A stretch of 64,000 nt of DNA from Acidobacteriota bacterium (GTDB taxonomy: Bacteria; Acidobacteriota; Terriglobia; UBA7540), in NCBI GenBank assembly GCA_902812415.1, contig CADDZJ010000002.1, forward strand, positions 93,295 through 157,294. Direction: 5' to 3'. Shown here piece by piece: positions 61,761 through 64,000 of the stretch. The notes below the pieces were generated by a model, which searched no databases, had not been told where the DNA came from, and saw nothing but the letters and a program-made list of their open reading frames with translations. Each line of letters opens with the position of its first letter. The stretch's first letter is position 1. The translations under genes were made by a program, and so were the position numbers.

Positions 61761-63548
61761 TTACCCGTAAGCCCTTTGTGGAAACCGAATCTCCAGCCGA
61801 GCCCCTCGACCCGGAACAGATTCAATTGCGAGCTCTCCATGAATGGAATGGACCCGGTCTCGCAAGACTCGCGGTCCATTCTGAATCGCTCCGGCGCCCG
61901 CTGCGGAGAGTTGGGATGGAAGCGCAAAGCCCTTTCCATCATCTTCGATGATCAGTTTATAGAGATCGCGCTCTGAGATCAATTTAACCAGCACGTTGCG
62001 CGCTCCGCTATGCTTTCGCACGTTAACGAGCGCTTCCTGCACGATCAGCGCCACCTCACGACAGACACGCGGCGGAAGCTTCACGTTCTCAGATTCGGAT
62101 ATAAAATTGGCTGAGATGCCCGTCTCCCTCTGGAATCGATCCACCAGGTCCGCAACCGAATTCAGGAGTTCGCGTGGGCTGATATTCCAGCACCTAAACT
62201 GTTGCATGATCTCGCGCACATTGAAAATTTCCTGACACAAAATTTGCTGAATCTCCTTGAGTTCTTTCCCAAGATTCGAGCTTTCCGCAGGCGTTTGGCG
62301 CACCAGGAGGCTGACCCGCATCTCCAAAGCGCTCAGCGACTGAATGATGCCGTCGTGCAGCTCGTTGGCCATTCGCATTCGTTCCGCCGCGCGAGTCCGG
62401 GAGCGCAGCCGGCGCAGAAGATAGACGCTATAAACCGCCGGCGCCACCTCGCGGGTGAGCGCCTGAAGAAACTGCAATTCCGCTTCCGAATCCATGACGC
62501 CGCGAGGATCAAATAAGAAGAGGCGGCCACTCCACTCGCTTCCCAGCGTAAAAGACACGGCCATCATGGACTTAAAATCGTGCTCGGCCAGAAATGCTTC
62601 CGGAACTGATAGGGCCTGATGCAGATACTTTCCTTCCTGACTTAAGATCACGGAACGAGGCGGCCCATCGCCCCGGGATCGCCGGAAATACCAGGCTTGT
62701 CCTGACATCTCAAAGAAATATTGATCCGTTACAGGCGGCCCCATTTCGTCAAAGCGAAAAGCCCTCAAATCTTCGCCGTTGGGCTTAAGCTCCCAGAAAA
62801 AGCCCCGATCAGCATCGACCTCTTTCAGCGCAATAAGGATATGAGTCGCATCAAAGAGATCCGACATGGCGCGCATCACAGCATTCAACGTCTCCTGAAG
62901 TCCGAATTCAGGAGTGATCTTCCGGAGAATGTGCCCCACCGTCAGGGTTTGCGCCTGAAGCTGCTTCTCCTTTTCCGCCAGAAACCCCAGGAATCCCCCC
63001 AGCATGATAAGGTTCATGGCGCGCGTGATATAACTTCCGAAGGAAAGCCCGAACAAAGGCGCGTGAATGTAAAACTTCCATGTTGATCCAGCCATCACCG
63101 TAACCAGCGAGAAAAAGACAATGCTGAAGAAGGCTGTTGCCAGCGTTTCCCTGAAGCCCCAGCGGTAAGCTGCGGCCACCAGAGCAAACACATAGAGCAA
63201 AAAGAAGTAGCTTCCCGGACCCGATGTGACCAGCGAGAGGAACGCAGGCCAGAACAGATCCATCATGTAGACGGCAAGCAAAACCGTGGAGTCTACATCG
63301 CGCCGGCTTCTGATGATGAGCAGTGTGGCAATGCTGTAAACCAGATAAGCGACAAGGAGAACATGCGTCTGAAGGGTATTCTGACGCAGTATGGAAGGGT
63401 CGAAACGAACGGCGATCAGGGAGCCTGTCGCCAGGCAAACCCGCACTTCAGCTAACAGACACTCACGAGGCTGGCTGGCATTCAGCGTGAGCGGCTTACG
63501 AAATTGACGGACAATCCAACTGACTCCTGAAATTGCGCCCGAGCCCAC
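61761..63548 (-). CDS. Membrane sensor histidine kinase, HisKA_3 family with GAF-like domain
   Basis: A 595-residue sensor: about five membrane helices (60-190), a GAF-like domain (about 200-370), then the NarX-type dimerisation helix with the phospho-His H398 in ELHDGIIQSL, followed by the HATPase with Q-E-A-L-V-N-V-R-K-H (N box) and E-D-D-G-K-G-F (G1). The start is a GTG at 63548, preceded by GGGGGGAT. Partner of the response regulator at 61093. The signal it senses is unknown; the GAF-like domain lies in the cytoplasm. Confidence 0.9.
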   Translation of the reverse strand: MGSGAISGVSWIVRQFRKPLTLNASQPRECLLAEVRVCLATGSLIAVRFDPSILRQNTLQTHVLLVAYLVYSIATLLIIRSRRDVDSTVLLAVYMMDLFWPAFLSLVTSGPGSYFFLLYVFALVAAAYRWGFRETLATAFFSIVFFSLVTVMAGSTWKFYIHAPLFGLSFGSYITRAMNLIMLGGFLGFLAEKEKQLQAQTLTVGHILRKITPEFGLQETLNAVMRAMSDLFDATHILIALKEVDADRGFFWELKPNGEDLRAFRFDEMGPPVTDQYFFEMSGQAWYFRRSRGDGPPRSVILSQEGKYLHQALSVPEAFLAEHDFKSMMAVSFTLGSEWSGRLFLFDPRGVMDSEAELQFLQALTREVAPAVYSVYLLRRLRSRTRAAERMRMANELHDGIIQSLSALEMRVSLLVRQTPAESSNLGKELKEIQQILCQEIFNVREIMQQFRCWNISPRELLNSVADLVDRFQRETGISANFISESENVKLPPRVCREVALIVQEALVNVRKHSGARNVLVKLISERDLYKLIIEDDGKGFALPSQLSAAGAGAIQNGPRVLRDRVHSIHGELAIESVPGRGARLEIRFPQRAYG

Positions 63549-63887
63549 AGCATCCCCCCTCGCTCGCTACGAACGGGGCCACGCCTTCCTGGCCCGCTCC
63601 ATTGCCCAGACCCAAAGCGGTTATCTTACTCTCGCAAAAATCCTCACACGCCATCGCAATCATCCGCGGGATTACAGCCTGCTTCAGAAAATACGCGGTG
63701 TTAACGACGTCACTTTCGTTCATTCTCACCTATGACTTTCATGTAGATGAATACTTCTAGTTGATAACTTGACTGGCTCTCCTTTGTCAAGATTGACGAA
63801 CTATGGAATTCACAAAGATTAAACAGTGAACCCATCGCTCTGAGGTTGATCGCCCACGATTTTAGCGACAGCTTCTAGTGTAGTGCG
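63549..63887. other. 339-bp spacer upstream of the kinase gene
   Basis: No convincing gene. A minus-strand frame of 77 codons (63496-63729) overlaps the kinase start and resembles nothing known. The kinase promoter should lie here. The right end borders the transposase fragment. Confidence 0.4.
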
Positions 63888-64000
63888 TCATACGGATTGT
63901 AACTTATTGAGTTTTTCTCTTGCGCGTTTGACTTTTTCCAAGATGTCAGAGGTTTTGGCTGTCCAGATGAAAGGTTTCGGCTCCCGATTATGCTGGGCGA
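63888..64000 (-). CDS. IS630-family transposase, C-terminal end (cut by window edge)
   Basis: The last 37 codons of a transposase on the minus strand. H-N-R-E-P-K-P-F-I-W-T-A-K followed by a helical A-R-E-K-L-N-K-L is the usual C-terminus of IS630-family DDE transposases, including the final catalytic-domain strand. The stop TGA is at 63888-63890. The element's end probably lies a few bases further left, near the TA dinucleotides around 63877-63881, since IS630 elements insert at TA. Whether the copy is intact cannot be seen. Confidence 0.7.
   Translation of the reverse strand, partial: AQHNREPKPFIWTAKTSDILEKVKRAREKLNKLQSV

Noticed and set aside
1..64000. CRISPR arrays, tRNA or rRNA genes, prophage
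   Set aside because: No regular short direct-repeat array, no rRNA-like stretch, no recognisable tRNA cloverleaf and no phage structural genes were seen by eye.

Overview
The window looks like a chromosomal segment from an Acidobacteriota (Terriglobia/Solibacter-like) genome. The pointers are an Oar-like TonB-dependent receptor with an N-terminal carboxypeptidase-regulatory domain, Tat-exported glycosidases, secreted proteins built from ASH, FN3, BACON and LamG-like modules, and an exosortase/EpsI/PEP-CTERM-like set embedded in an exopolysaccharide locus. This assignment is inferred from family content only. I see no rRNA, tRNA or CRISPR.

Layout. (1) Positions 1-3048, minus strand: a short acyl-CoA/catabolic cluster made of an SDR dehydrogenase, a fused GctA-GctB-like CoA-transferase and a CaiB/BaiF CoA-transferase cut by the left edge. 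(2) Positions 3142-12354: carbohydrate-handling genes, namely a Tat-exported six-hairpin glycosidase-like protein, a large TonB-dependent receptor, and a divergently placed GH38 alpha-mannosidase gene broken by four in-frame stop codons but no frameshift. (3) Positions 12606-18398, plus strand: three secreted proteins (an ASH/FN3 lipoprotein, a protein with a perfectly duplicated 365-bp module, and a parallel beta-helix protein), separated by AT-rich or repeat-bearing spacers. (4) Positions 18898-60088, minus strand: about 41 kb of strictly co-oriented genes for a Wzx/Wzy-type exopolysaccharide with an exosortase module. (5) Positions 61093-63548, minus strand: a NarL-type response regulator and its histidine kinase. 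(6) Right edge: the 3' end of an IS630-family transposase.

How the big locus reads, in transcription order from 60 kb down to 19 kb: PilZ protein, exosortase, EpsI, a putative exosortase substrate with a VPIPSS sorting motif, a TPR lipoprotein of the PEP-CTERM type, a second PilZ protein, and a NusG-like specialised antiterminator. Then come the polyprenyl-phosphate sugar transferase that starts the repeat unit, a Wzc-like chain-length protein, a BY-kinase-like CpsD, and a giant secreted BACON/LamG protein. These are followed by glycosyltransferases, a DUF2079 membrane protein, a Wzx flippase and a Wzy/O-antigen-ligase-type polymerase. The distal half carries a formyltransferase and four enzymes matching WbpI/E/B/D-type steps to a 2,3-diamino-2,3-dideoxy-uronic acid sugar nucleotide. 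It ends with a pair of half-size DMT transporters, an FAD oxidoreductase, two polysaccharide deacetylases, an asparagine-synthase-type amidotransferase and two last glycosyltransferases. Several junctions are 4-bp ATGA overlaps, which supports long co-transcribed blocks. No Wza-type outer-membrane exporter and no WbpA-type dehydrogenase are in the window.

The most noteworthy signals are the exosortase module with its non-PEP sorting motif beside a full polysaccharide factory, the modular giant protein inside that locus, the nonsense-only GH38 pseudogene, the perfect 365-bp module duplication, and several dispersed hairpin repeats in the gaps.
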